A model generated the notes under the pieces. It made no database searches. It was not told the origin of the DNA and worked only from the letters and a program-made list of their open reading frames with translations. A DNA stretch of 64,000 nt from Olivibacter sp036959255 (GTDB lineage: Bacteria; Bacteroidota; Bacteroidia; Sphingobacteriales; Sphingobacteriaceae): the NCBI RefSeq assembly GCF_036959255.1, contig NZ_JAWMTI010000012.1:1-64000 (forward strand), read 5' to 3'. The position numbers were made by a program, and so were the translations under genes. Positions within the stretch are counted from its first letter, which is position 1; every line of letters begins with the position of its first letter. Positions 17,594 through 26,780 of this stretch are shown piece after piece.

Positions 17594-19387
17594 TTAAAAA
17601 CAGTACTTATTCGCTTCGATAAGCTGTTTAGCTACACGCTGTCTGGCCTCCTTGACATTAAACGGTTCGAGTTTCGTAAATCTTCGTAAACCTACCAGCA
17701 TCATCTTCAACTCATCGCCCTCCGCGAACGAAATTAACGCTTCCTTACCCGCCAAATACACTTTATCTACCGCCTGGTACAGAAGAATACGCGCCATATC
17801 GATTTGCCCCGCTACTTCTTGTTCATTTTTAAGGTGTACTAATTTTTCTACCCTCAATAACGTAGACTCAGCGACATAAACCGTTCCGATAATATCAGCA
17901 ATATTCATTAAAATTTCCTGCTCTTTTTGCAGTGTCATCATCAACTTCTGCACAGCCGCTCCCGCAACTAGTAGTCCCGCTTTCTTCAAATTGGCAATAA
18001 CACGTTTTTCGTAAGCAAAAAAGGTGCTTTCAGGTTCTGAAAAATCAGGTATTGCCATTAATTCCCCTGCTACTGCTTGTGCAGGTCCCATTAGATCAAG
18101 TTCTCCTTTAAGTGCTCGCTTCAATAGCATATCAACGATAAGTAGACGATTTACTTCATTGGTTCCCTCGAATATTCTATTAATCCTTGAATCTCGATAC
18201 GAACGCTCCATTGGGGCCTCCGCCGAATACCCCATCCCACCATAAATCTGTACACCTTCATCAACAATATAATCGAGCATTTCAGAGCCCCAAACCTTCA
18301 GGATAGCACACTCAATGGCAAACTCTTCGGTCGACTTCAATTTGGCCCTCGCTGGTTCCATACCGCCTGCAATAAGTGCCTCATATGCGTCATCTATATT
18401 CTGTCCGGCACGATAGGCCGCACTTTCCACTGCAAAATTCCGAGTCGCCATTTCAGCAAGCTTATAACGAATAGCTCCAAATTTGGCAATCGGGAGCTTA
18501 AACTGCACGCGCTCATTTGCATAGTTAATAGCTTGCGAAATCACCTTTCGGGAAGAACCGATAGCCGCTGCTCCAAGCTTAATCCTTCCTATATTTAGTA
18601 TATTAACGGCGATTTTAAAACCATTTTCGCGTTCAGACAGCAGATTTTCTTTTGGAACCGGACAATCATTAAAGAACACTTGTCGGGTAGACGAACCCTT
18701 GATTCCTAACTTATGCTCTTCCGGGTTCATAGTAACCCCTCCAAATGCACGCTCTACAATAAATGCGGAAAGATTTTTATCGTCATCAATCTTAGCAAAC
18801 ACGATAAATATATCAGCAAATCCACCATTTGTAATCCACATCTTTTGACCGTTGATCAAGTAATGGGTTCCTTCTGCATTTAACTTAGCTGTCGTTCGCC
18901 CACTGTTAGCATCCGACCCCGCATTAGGTTCTGTTAAACAATAAGCTGCTTTGCACGCACCCGTAGCTAATTCTGGTATATACTTCTGCTTTTGTTCGCT
19001 ATTGCCATAATAAAGGATAGGTAAAGTACCAATACCTGTATGGGCAGAAAGTGCCACGGCAAAACTATGCCCGGCTCCCACCGCATCGGTGACAAGCATG
19101 GAAGTATTGAAGTTTTTCCCAAAACCGCCATATTCCTCTGGTATAGAAACTCCTAATAGCCCCAGCTCTCCGGCCTTATCGAGTAAATTTTGCATCAGGC
19201 CCTCTTCCTGACGATCGATTCTATCTAAATTCGGTGTAACTTCAGTCTGTAGGAAATCCTCGCAGGTCTTCTTGATCATCAACTGTTCTTCGTCAAACTC
19301 CTCAGGAATAAAGATATCCTTATAATCCGTTTCTTTAATAACGAATTCACCACCTTTGATTGCCTTCTTTTTATCCACGGTTTCCAT
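17594..19387 (-). CDS. Acyl-CoA dehydrogenase
   Basis: FAD enzyme for the first step of beta-oxidation, making trans-2-enoyl-CoA and passing electrons to ETF. The 597-residue protein has the standard three-domain core (about 30-430) with CLTEPNAGSDANSG, the substrate/FAD motif MWITNGGFAD, and IFEGTNEVNR with the catalytic glutamate. A C-terminal extension of about 150 residues follows, as in the long VLCAD-like and Bacteroidetes forms. It is the last gene of the marR-fadB-thiolase-acd operon; 63 bases separate it from the thiolase gene. Confidence 0.93.
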   Translation of the reverse strand: METVDKKKAIKGGEFVIKETDYKDIFIPEEFDEEQLMIKKTCEDFLQTEVTPNLDRIDRQEEGLMQNLLDKAGELGLLGVSIPEEYGGFGKNFNTSMLVTDAVGAGHSFAVALSAHTGIGTLPILYYGNSEQKQKYIPELATGACKAAYCLTEPNAGSDANSGRTTAKLNAEGTHYLINGQKMWITNGGFADIFIVFAKIDDDKNLSAFIVERAFGGVTMNPEEHKLGIKGSSTRQVFFNDCPVPKENLLSERENGFKIAVNILNIGRIKLGAAAIGSSRKVISQAINYANERVQFKLPIAKFGAIRYKLAEMATRNFAVESAAYRAGQNIDDAYEALIAGGMEPARAKLKSTEEFAIECAILKVWGSEMLDYIVDEGVQIYGGMGYSAEAPMERSYRDSRINRIFEGTNEVNRLLIVDMLLKRALKGELDLMGPAQAVAGELMAIPDFSEPESTFFAYEKRVIANLKKAGLLVAGAAVQKLMMTLQKEQEILMNIADIIGTVYVAESTLLRVEKLVHLKNEQEVAGQIDMARILLYQAVDKVYLAGKEALISFAEGDELKMMLVGLRRFTKLEPFNVKEARQRVAKQLIEANKYCF

Positions 19388-19450
19388 AATTTTTATTTTT
19401 AATAATTGTTAGGTAATGATCTTTAGTTTAAAAAAACAGGAAGCATAAGG

Positions 19451-20623
19451 TTAAAGGATTTCGAAAATTCCTGCTGCCCCCTGTCCTGTTCCTACACACA
19501 TTGTTACCATTCCATACTTTTGCCTTCTTCTTTTTAATTCGTTAAATAACTGTACACTCAGTTTAGCTCCTGTACAACCCAACGGATGGCCCAAAGCAAT
19601 AGCTCCGCCATTAACATTGACGATCTCCTTGTTTAAATCCAATGCACGAATGACTGCGAGTGACTGCGAAGCGAAGGCTTCATTTAATTCAATCAGGCTA
19701 AGCTCATCCAGCTGTAAACCCGCCTGCTCTAGTGCTTTCGGGATTGCAAAAATAGGACCTATCCCCATGATACGGGGAGGAACCCCGGCAGCGGCATAAC
19801 TGACTAATCTGGCAATCGGTTCACAGTTCAATTGCTTCAATTTTTTTTCCGACACTACTAATACAAAAGCAGCTCCGTCAGATGTTTGGCTCGAATTACC
19901 CGCAGTAACGAGTCCGTCCGCGGCAAAAACAGGTTTCAATTTCGCCAGTGCCTCCAAACTCGTATCGGCTCTAGGTCCTTCATCAGTGTCCACTATATAT
20001 TCTCTCGTATGAATTTTGCTATCCCGAATAAAGTTTTCCTGAACAGTAAAAGGGAGAATGTCCTTTTTGAATAGACCATTGTTAATAGCCGCAATCGCTT
20101 TTTGATGCGAATGATACGAAAACTCGTCCATATCTTCCCTATTCACCTTATATTCCTTCGCAACCGCCTCCGCTGTTAACCCCATATTCCAGTACCAGTC
20201 AGGGTGTTTTTTTGCAACATCGGCATTCGGCACCACCTTCCATCCCCCCATAGGCATACCGGACATCACTTCGACACCCCCCGCAACAATTACATCAGCC
20301 ATTCCAGCTTTGATTTTCGCGACAGCAGTTGCGATCGTTTCCAAACCCGATGCACAATATCGATTTACCGTAACACCAGGGACCTTGTCCGTATCAAGTG
20401 CCATCAGCGAAATTAACCGTGCCATATTTAAACCTTGCTCTGCTTCAGGTGTAGCATTCCCAACAATTACATCATCTATTTCTTCTTTATCAAGATTGGG
20501 AACAGTACTAACGAGGTGACTGATAACTGCAGCAGCCAGATCATCAGCACGGGTAAATCGAAAACTTCCCTTTGGGGCCTTTCCTACAGCTGTTCTATAA
20601 CCCGCTATTATGTATGCTTCCAT
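19451..20623 (-). CDS. fadA: Acetyl-CoA acyltransferase (3-ketoacyl-CoA thiolase)
   Basis: Thiolase for the last step of beta-oxidation: 3-ketoacyl-CoA plus CoA to acetyl-CoA and a shortened acyl-CoA. The 390-residue protein has both catalytic cysteines, C90 (NRYCASGLE) and C376 (CVGTGQGAAG), and H346 (GHPLGCTGA). Length is typical. It is 22 bases downstream of fadB, so the two are translated from one message and likely form the trifunctional complex. Confidence 0.94.
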   Translation of the reverse strand: MEAYIIAGYRTAVGKAPKGSFRFTRADDLAAAVISHLVSTVPNLDKEEIDDVIVGNATPEAEQGLNMARLISLMALDTDKVPGVTVNRYCASGLETIATAVAKIKAGMADVIVAGGVEVMSGMPMGGWKVVPNADVAKKHPDWYWNMGLTAEAVAKEYKVNREDMDEFSYHSHQKAIAAINNGLFKKDILPFTVQENFIRDSKIHTREYIVDTDEGPRADTSLEALAKLKPVFAADGLVTAGNSSQTSDGAAFVLVVSEKKLKQLNCEPIARLVSYAAAGVPPRIMGIGPIFAIPKALEQAGLQLDELSLIELNEAFASQSLAVIRALDLNKEIVNVNGGAIALGHPLGCTGAKLSVQLFNELKRRRQKYGMVTMCVGTGQGAAGIFEIL

Positions 20624-20645
20624 ATTTTCACTGTTTAAAAATGAT

Positions 20646-23075
20646 TTAGTTTCTTAACGCCTTACCTTTGGTCAACATGTGCTGTATGCGTTCCAATGTT
20701 TTTCTTTCAGTTGTCAGCTCCAGGAAGGCCTTTCGTTCAAGATCCAAAAGATATTGCTCGGAAACTGCTGTAGGAGCAGAAAGGTCGCCTCCGCACATTA
20801 CCCAGCCTAGCTTCTCCGATATTTTCTGATCATGTTCGCTAATGTAGTTTCCCGATTTCATTGAGTTCGCTCCCACATACACAATGCCGAGCCCTTGTTT
20901 TCCAAGTACCTGAATGTTATTTCTCTGCCCGGGGGCAGTATAGCCAGCTTCTGCTAAAGCCAAAGCCTTTTCTTTTGCATCTGCAAGCAACCGGCTACGG
21001 TTCATTGTAATTGCAAACTTTCCTTGTTGAAGATAGCCTAACTCATAAGCTTCCACTCCAGAAGTACTTACTTTCGCTTGGCCAATCGTCAAGAAACGTT
21101 CTTTCAGTACATTCTGACTAATCTGATCGCTCTTGTACTCATCAGAAGCTCGAAGCGCAAACTCCTTTGAACCACCGCCCCCGGGTATAACACCAACACC
21201 AAACTCGACAAGTCCCATATAAGTTTCTGCGTGAAGTTGTACAAAGTCGGCATGCATAGCAAATTCACAGCCTCCTCCCAAGGTCAGATTAAATGGAGCA
21301 ACCACTACAGGTATGCTCGAGTAGCGCAACCGCATTGACGTATCCTGAAACAATTTAACAGCCATATTCAGCTCATCATAGTCCTGTTCTACAGCCATCA
21401 TAAAAATCATCCCGATATTCGCTCCCGCAGAAAAGTTGGCTCCATCGTTCCCGATTACCAACCCTTTATATTCCTTTTCTGCTATATCAATTGCTTTGTT
21501 AATACCTTGAATTACGTCTCCGCCGATCGTATTCATCTTTGTGTGAATCTCTGCGTTCACTATTCCATCTCCCAAGTCGATGATCGATACACCGCTATTT
21601 TTCCATAAAGTCTTCGTTGCTCGAAGATCGTCCAAGATAATCAAGTCACTTATTCCCGGTATTTCCCGATAATTTTTACGCTGAATATCATAAAAAAATC
21701 TCTTCCCGTTTTCGACCTTATAAAAACTCTTATGGCCGGACGCAAGCATCTCCAGCACCCAAGGGGCCACTTCACCGGTTTGGCCGGGAAGCCGTTTTTC
21801 CTCTTGCTGTATTTTCGCTAATGTTTCCTCCACACCTAACGCGTCCCAAACCTGAAACGGCCCTAATTCCCAACCAAAACCGGCACGCATGGCATCGTCA
21901 ACACGAAAGAACTCATCACTTATCTCCAGAATTCGTTTAGATACATACTCAAACAACGGATAATGCATGGCACGAAATAACTCGGCTGCTTTATCACTCC
22001 CCTGTTCATATATTTTCATTCGCTTGATCAAATCATCCGCCTTCTTCGTTTCCTCTAAAGTGGCTGATTTTATTTTTTCTTGCTTTCTGTAAGATAAAGT
22101 GCCCAAATCAAGCACTAAGATTTCACTATTTCCCTTCTCGTCTTTCACCTTTTTATAAAATCCTTGCTTAGTTTTTTCGCCAAGCCACTTCTTTTCCACC
22201 ATTTCGTTGATGTAGTCCGGTAAAATGAACATATCTCGCGCTTCATCTTCGGGAACATTCTCATATAAGCCCTTTGCAACATTTACCATTGTATCCAAGC
22301 CTACAACATCCGAGGTTCGAAAAGTAGCCGACTTAGGGTGCCCCATAGCAGGTCCAGTATATTTATCCACTTCTTCAACCGTAAGGCCTAACTTCTTAAC
22401 CAAATGGGTGATAGCCAGCATTGAATATACACCAATCCTATTTCCGATAAACGCCGGTGTATCTTTACATAATACCGTGGTTTTACCCAGAAACTTATCT
22501 CCATAATGCATTAAAAATTCAATAATAGCGGGATCCGTTTCCTGCGAAGGTATAATTTCCAATAATCTTAGATAGCGAGGAGGATTAAAGAAATGAGTTC
22601 CACAGAAGTTCTTCTTGAAGTCTTCGCTCCTGCCTTCTGTCATTAAATGCATCGGAATCCCCGAAGTATTACTACTAACCAGGGTGCCTGGCTTTCGATA
22701 TCTTTCTACTTGATCAAACACTTGTTGTTTAATATCCAAACGTTCCACAACTACTTCAATGATCCAATCCACTTGGGCTATATCAGCCATATTATCTGTA
22801 AAGTTACCTGTAGCGATACGTTGAATATATTGTTTACTATAGATAGGAGAAGGATTCGTCTTGAGTGCAGTTTCCAGTGATTGATTAACAATACGATTTC
22901 TAACCTGCCTATCCGCTAACGTTAATTTCTTTGTTTCTTCTTCCGGCAGGAGTTCATTTGGCGCAATATCCAATAATAAAACGGAGACACCGATATTAGC
23001 AAAATGACAAGCAATACGTGATCCCATAACTCCTGAACCTAGTACAGCCACCTTCTTAATACTTTTATTTATCAT
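20646..23075 (-). CDS. fadB: 3-hydroxyacyl-CoA dehydrogenase / enoyl-CoA hydratase fusion
   Basis: Bifunctional beta-oxidation enzyme: hydration of enoyl-CoA and NAD-dependent oxidation of 3-hydroxyacyl-CoA. The order of domains is the reverse of E. coli FadB: the NAD-binding domain with VLGSGVMGSRIA is at the N-terminus, the C-terminal HAD domains follow, and the crotonase part is in the last third (SAGANIGM; GVGVIPGGGGS). The frame can start at 23105, but the ATG at 23075 gives the normal N-terminus MINKSIKKVAVLG and 809 residues. It is preceded by marR (57-base gap from this start) and followed by the thiolase. Confidence 0.93.
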   Translation of the reverse strand: MINKSIKKVAVLGSGVMGSRIACHFANIGVSVLLLDIAPNELLPEEETKKLTLADRQVRNRIVNQSLETALKTNPSPIYSKQYIQRIATGNFTDNMADIAQVDWIIEVVVERLDIKQQVFDQVERYRKPGTLVSSNTSGIPMHLMTEGRSEDFKKNFCGTHFFNPPRYLRLLEIIPSQETDPAIIEFLMHYGDKFLGKTTVLCKDTPAFIGNRIGVYSMLAITHLVKKLGLTVEEVDKYTGPAMGHPKSATFRTSDVVGLDTMVNVAKGLYENVPEDEARDMFILPDYINEMVEKKWLGEKTKQGFYKKVKDEKGNSEILVLDLGTLSYRKQEKIKSATLEETKKADDLIKRMKIYEQGSDKAAELFRAMHYPLFEYVSKRILEISDEFFRVDDAMRAGFGWELGPFQVWDALGVEETLAKIQQEEKRLPGQTGEVAPWVLEMLASGHKSFYKVENGKRFFYDIQRKNYREIPGISDLIILDDLRATKTLWKNSGVSIIDLGDGIVNAEIHTKMNTIGGDVIQGINKAIDIAEKEYKGLVIGNDGANFSAGANIGMIFMMAVEQDYDELNMAVKLFQDTSMRLRYSSIPVVVAPFNLTLGGGCEFAMHADFVQLHAETYMGLVEFGVGVIPGGGGSKEFALRASDEYKSDQISQNVLKERFLTIGQAKVSTSGVEAYELGYLQQGKFAITMNRSRLLADAKEKALALAEAGYTAPGQRNNIQVLGKQGLGIVYVGANSMKSGNYISEHDQKISEKLGWVMCGGDLSAPTAVSEQYLLDLERKAFLELTTERKTLERIQHMLTKGKALRN

Positions 23076-23132
23076 AACTAAGATCTTTTTAGTAAAACAT
23101 AGCAATAACAGCTTATTTAAGTTTTATTCAGC

Positions 23133-23570
23133 TCACTCTTCCTTCGGAACATATTTAACAGCCAGTTCGTTTAATCGTTTCAACGTATCGATAAGTTTCT
23201 GTCGTTCGCTATCTTTAATCAAACCATCCAGATAACTATTAAACTCACGTACGATATTTTTTGCAATCTCCCGTTTTTCCTGTCCTAATTCGGTTAAGAA
23301 AACACGAACAGAGCGTTTATCCTGCATATCCGCTCTCCTATAAATCAGTCCCTGCTGCTCCATTCCACTTAACATACGCGACAAACTTGTCGATTTAACA
23401 CCTAGTAACCCAGCTATTTGGGTAACCGGTGTTCCGTCCTTTCTAATATTAATTAGTACATACCCGGTTGCTTGTGTGATGCCATGTTTGGATGCCAATT
23501 GGTTATATTTACTAGCGATCGACTGCCAGGTAATCTTTAAGTAATAGTCAATAGTATTCTCTTGGTTCAT
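23133..23570 (-). CDS. MarR-family transcriptional regulator, likely of fatty acid degradation
   Basis: Winged-helix DNA-binding protein of 145 residues. The recognition region is about 50-90 (TPVTQIAGLLGVKSTSLSRMLSGMEQQGLI, with the wing around RRADMQDKRSVRV). MarR proteins bind as dimers to short palindromes and are released by small ligands. It leads an operon with fadB, thiolase and acyl-CoA dehydrogenase genes, which suggests control of beta-oxidation and self-control, with acyl-CoA as a likely ligand. A candidate operator (23578-23593) overlaps its promoter and recurs upstream of an acyl-CoA ligase gene. Confidence 0.88.
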   Translation of the reverse strand: MNQENTIDYYLKITWQSIASKYNQLASKHGITQATGYVLINIRKDGTPVTQIAGLLGVKSTSLSRMLSGMEQQGLIYRRADMQDKRSVRVFLTELGQEKREIAKNIVREFNSYLDGLIKDSERQKLIDTLKRLNELAVKYVPKEE

Positions 23571-23577
23571 TTTTTAT

Positions 23578-23593
23578 TATGCTTGCATAGCAA
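23578..23593. promoter_or_regulatory. Candidate MarR operator, site 1
   Basis: TATGCTTGCATAGCAA: TATGC-TT-GCATA palindrome followed by GCAA. It overlaps the -7 box and transcription start of marR, where a bound dimer would block transcription. Fourteen of its 16 bases recur at 26638-26653. Confidence 0.45.
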
Positions 23594-23621
23594 ATCTAAT
23601 CTATAATTGTGTAAAATACAA
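23591..23621 (-). promoter_or_regulatory. Promoter of the marR-fad operon
   Basis: On the minus strand: TTG (23619-23621), 20 bases, TAGATTTG (23598-23591), about 21 bases before the marR start codon. Fits the Bacteroidetes consensus. Confidence 0.6.
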
Positions 23622-23765
23622 GAACTTTATAAAGTTTCCATCACATGCCAAAGTGTATGAAGGAATATGCCATAATTGGCCCTCATAATTTAAATCCGTT
23701 AAGTCATATAAATCCCCACAAAAGAATTCAGCATTTCCCTTGTGTGTAATTTATCTAAATAAAAA

Positions 23766-23780
23766 GCATACTACATATGC
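23766..23780. promoter_or_regulatory. GCATA-N5-TATGC inverted repeat before the cupin-like gene
   Basis: The half-sites GCATA and TATGC seen in the marR-operator motif recur here in opposite order with a five-base spacer, in the place of the -33 element of the cupin-like gene's promoter (-7 box TAAGTTTG at 23792-23799). Weak match; may be chance. Confidence 0.2.
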
Positions 23781-23791
23781 AAAAGAATTTA

Positions 23792-23799
23792 TAAGTTTG
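23792..23799 (+). promoter_or_regulatory. -7 box before the cupin-like gene
   Basis: TAAGTTTG, exact TAnnTTTG, 28 bases before the GTG at 23828. No TTG is seen at the -33 distance; an inverted repeat (23766-23780) is there instead. Confidence 0.4.
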
Positions 23800-23827
23800 C
23801 AGTTACACGTGTCATACCTATATAGAA

Positions 23828-24694
23828 GTGCAATTAAAGAAGACAGATAGGCGATCAGGATTGAGCTCAAAAGAGTTCCTTGATCAATATTTTAATAAAG
23901 GGATACCCGTTATTCTAGAAGATTTTATTAGTAAAGATAGTCCCGCGCTCAGCAAATGGAATTACGACTACTTTAAACAGATTGCAGGCGACCAGGTTAT
24001 TGAACTATACGGCAAGGAGGACACCTCAAATGACAGAGCCAAGAGCGCTCCGGTAACGAAGATGAAATTCGCTGAGTACCTGGATTTGATCGAACGTGAG
24101 CCAACTGATTTACGGATATTTTTATTCAACCTGATAAAATTAAAACCCGAATTAAATAACGACATAATATACAACGATTTAACACACGGGAAGGTACTGA
24201 AATGGCTTCCATTTTTATTTTTTGGCGGAGAAGGTTCTAGCACACGAAACCATTTTGATATCGATATGTCTCATGTGTTTATCACCCAATACAAGGGTAT
24301 CAAACGCATCTGGCTTTTCCCTTTGGATCAATCCGATCTGATGTACAAACTTCCTTATAATTTTCATAGCATTGCCAATTTAAAAAGTCCGGATTACAGT
24401 AAATACCCGGCACTTAAATTTTTAAACGGTTATGAGGCAGAAATCCATCCCGGTGAAACTTTATTAATGCCTTCCGGATATTGGCACTATATACAATATG
24501 TAACAGAAGGTTATTCTATCAGTGTTCGGGCTTTACCTTCGAAAAGAATGGATAAATGGCGTGGTTTTAGAAATCTGGTGATCACACGTCACTTTGATAA
24601 TACCATGCGAAAGATTTTCAAGGACCGGTGGTATCAATACAAAATTGCTATTGCAACTTCACGGGCAAACAGAGCCATTAAGAAAATCAAGTAA
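23828..24694 (+). CDS. Cupin-like (JmjC-type) Fe(II)/2-oxoglutarate oxygenase-like protein
   Basis: Cupin_8-type protein of 288 residues. The metal-binding triad is visible: HFD (H142, D144) and H220 in PSGYWHYIQY, consistent with an Fe(II)/2-oxoglutarate hydroxylase. Bacterial relatives include protein or small-molecule hydroxylases; the substrate is unknown. The start is a GTG at 23828; no ATG fits. It is divergent from marR and convergent with the acyl-CoA ligase gene (18-base gap). No operon partner. Confidence 0.8.
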   Translation: MQLKKTDRRSGLSSKEFLDQYFNKGIPVILEDFISKDSPALSKWNYDYFKQIAGDQVIELYGKEDTSNDRAKSAPVTKMKFAEYLDLIEREPTDLRIFLFNLIKLKPELNNDIIYNDLTHGKVLKWLPFLFFGGEGSSTRNHFDIDMSHVFITQYKGIKRIWLFPLDQSDLMYKLPYNFHSIANLKSPDYSKYPALKFLNGYEAEIHPGETLLMPSGYWHYIQYVTEGYSISVRALPSKRMDKWRGFRNLVITRHFDNTMRKIFKDRWYQYKIAIATSRANRAIKKIK

Positions 24695-24712
24695 GGTCTT
24701 TTTCTTATGTAA

Positions 24713-26509
24713 TTAGGACGGGTGTTGTTCGTTTTGTTTCTGATCTTGTTCTTCATTATAAATATGATCAATCAGGTCCTTGAAACGTTCCGATATTACT
24801 TTCCGTTTTAAACTTAGTTTGGGTGTCAGTTCACCACCATCGATTGTCCACTCATTTGGTAATAAAACAAATTTTTTCACCTGCTCCCAATGCCCAAAGC
24901 CTTCATTTGCTTTATCGAGTACATTTTGATATTTCTTTATAACTTTTGGGTCTTCGATCAAATCTTCGCTGCTATTGGCCGAAATGCCGTTTTTGCCGGT
25001 CCATTTTTTTAGTTCGTCAAAGGCCGGAACAATCAGTGCCGCCGGAAAGCGCTTTCCTTCTCCAATTACCATAACTTGAGCAATCAGTGTCGATTCCATA
25101 AACTTGTTTTCGATAACCTGGGGAGCAACATACTTTCCCCCTGCTGTTTTAAACATCTCCTTTTTACGATCTGTTATTCGTAAGAAGCCCTCCACCGTTA
25201 ATTCTCCGATATCACCCGTTTTAAAATACCCCTCTTCGTCAAAAGCCTCTTGGGTAGCCTGATCATTCTTATAGTATCCTTTCGTCACATTAGGCCCCTT
25301 GCATAAAACTTCACCATCATTCGCAATCTTTACTTTTACAGACTTCAATAAAGGGCCAACAGTCCCAAACCCCAGTCCATTCTTTTCAAAATTATTAACC
25401 GCAATAACCGGTGAAGTTTCCGTTAGTCCATAACCCTCCAATACTGGAATCCCTGCGGCCCAAAATACACGTGCTAGCCGTTCTTGTAACGCAGCACCCC
25501 CACTGATAATCCCTACGATATTGCCACCAAGCGCCATTTGCCATTTCTTGAAAATAAGCTTTCTTGCTATCAGTAATTTGATATTGTAAATCAGCGAGTT
25601 CTTACGTGGTTCCTTGAACTTCAACCCTAAATTTAACGCCCAGAAGAAAAGAGCGTGTTTAATTCCTGTAAGCGATTTTCCTTTATCCACAATTTTATCG
25701 TACACTTTCTCCAACACGCGAGGCACCGTCGTAAAGCCATTCGGTTTTACGTCGTTGATATCAGCAACTATAGTATCCATATTCTCCGCGTAGTAGACGC
25801 TAATTCCTTTATAAAAATATAGATAAACAACCATTCTTTCGAAGATGTGGCATAAAGGCAAAAAGCTGATGGCGGTTTTATAATTATCGGGAAGCAGGTG
25901 CGCGCAATCCGTAAAATTACTTACCAAATTTCCATGCGATAAAAATACGCCTTTAGGACTCCCGGTAGTCCCGGAAGTATAAATAAGCGTTAATAAATCA
26001 TCCGCATGAATATCGTTTCGATAAGCATCAAGATCAATCTCTTTGGTTAAGGCCCCATTTTCTTCAATTTCTTTCCAATGTTTCTTCCCTTCTATTTTAT
26101 CAAAAGTATAGAGAGGAATATCAAGCCCATTTACCTCAAGTGCTGTCTTCAGTTTTTTTGCTAAGTCTGCGGTCCCCACGAAGGCCATTTTCACTTCCGC
26201 ATTCTCTGTTATATAGTTAAGATCATGGTCAGATAAAGTTGGATATAAAGGAACAACCGCTGCACCAATCTGGTTGATCGCAAAATCTGCAAAATTCCAT
26301 TCTGGTCTATTAGCAGACATAATAGCAAGTTTGTCCCCTTTCTTTATCCCCAAACTGATCAAACCTTTGCTAAAATTATCAATAATTTGAATAAAATGAT
26401 CTGTATCATAATCTACCCATTTTCCTCCTTCCTTACCAGCTACCACTGTTTTCTGACCAAAGGAAGATTGATAATGAGCTAGCAAATCAAAAACGCGCGA
26501 TAGTGCCAT
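24713..26509 (-). CDS. Long-chain fatty acid--CoA ligase (AMP-binding)
   Basis: Activates long-chain fatty acids to acyl-CoA through an acyl-adenylate. The 598-residue protein has the P-loop YTSGTTGSPKG (177-187), the adenylate motif EGYGLTETSPV, and KTGDIGELTVEGFLRITDRKKE, with GGKYVAPQ completing the C-terminal hinge. It belongs to the FadD15/ACSL-like long form. It supplies the fad operon with substrate. A copy of the motif at the marR operator lies about 130 bases upstream of the start, which may place it in the same regulon. Confidence 0.93.
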   Translation of the reverse strand: MALSRVFDLLAHYQSSFGQKTVVAGKEGGKWVDYDTDHFIQIIDNFSKGLISLGIKKGDKLAIMSANRPEWNFADFAINQIGAAVVPLYPTLSDHDLNYITENAEVKMAFVGTADLAKKLKTALEVNGLDIPLYTFDKIEGKKHWKEIEENGALTKEIDLDAYRNDIHADDLLTLIYTSGTTGSPKGVFLSHGNLVSNFTDCAHLLPDNYKTAISFLPLCHIFERMVVYLYFYKGISVYYAENMDTIVADINDVKPNGFTTVPRVLEKVYDKIVDKGKSLTGIKHALFFWALNLGLKFKEPRKNSLIYNIKLLIARKLIFKKWQMALGGNIVGIISGGAALQERLARVFWAAGIPVLEGYGLTETSPVIAVNNFEKNGLGFGTVGPLLKSVKVKIANDGEVLCKGPNVTKGYYKNDQATQEAFDEEGYFKTGDIGELTVEGFLRITDRKKEMFKTAGGKYVAPQVIENKFMESTLIAQVMVIGEGKRFPAALIVPAFDELKKWTGKNGISANSSEDLIEDPKVIKKYQNVLDKANEGFGHWEQVKKFVLLPNEWTIDGGELTPKLSLKRKVISERFKDLIDHIYNEEQDQKQNEQHPS

Positions 26510-26637
26510 AACTATATGTATTAATTTATTAATCGGTTCATTCAGCGTCCATTAAAGATAACAAAAATTTAACAGCTCTGTGTCATTTCAATTAAGAAAA
26601 AAATACCACCAAATCACCTGAAGAATAAAAAATATAC

Positions 26638-26653
26638 TATGCATGCATAACAA
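26638..26653. promoter_or_regulatory. Candidate MarR operator, site 2
   Basis: TATGCATGCATAACAA, containing the perfect palindrome TATGCATGCATA. It matches site 1 (23578-23593) at 14 of 16 bases. It lies between the acyl-CoA ligase gene (start 26509, minus) and the small secreted protein gene (start 26781, plus), so either could be the target; the ligase fits the fatty acid theme. Confidence 0.45.
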
Positions 26654-26698
26654 GAAGGTTATTTACCTTCATCGGAGCACAATAAAATCACACAAAAA

Positions 26699-26728
26699 TT
26701 GTTTTTGTAACAAGTTAGCGTAACTTTG
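26699..26728 (+). promoter_or_regulatory. Promoter of the small secreted protein gene
   Basis: TTG (26699-26701), 19 bases, TAACTTTG (26721-26728). Near-perfect Bacteroidetes promoter with a leader of about 45 bases to the ATG. Confidence 0.65.
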
Positions 26729-26780
26729 GCGCTTAAAACATGATGACTTAACTATTTAACATTTATTTAAGATTAATTCT

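Noticed and set aside
25683..25691. TTATCCACA (classic DnaA box) in the acyl-CoA ligase gene
   Set aside because: Isolated and inside coding sequence; most likely chance.
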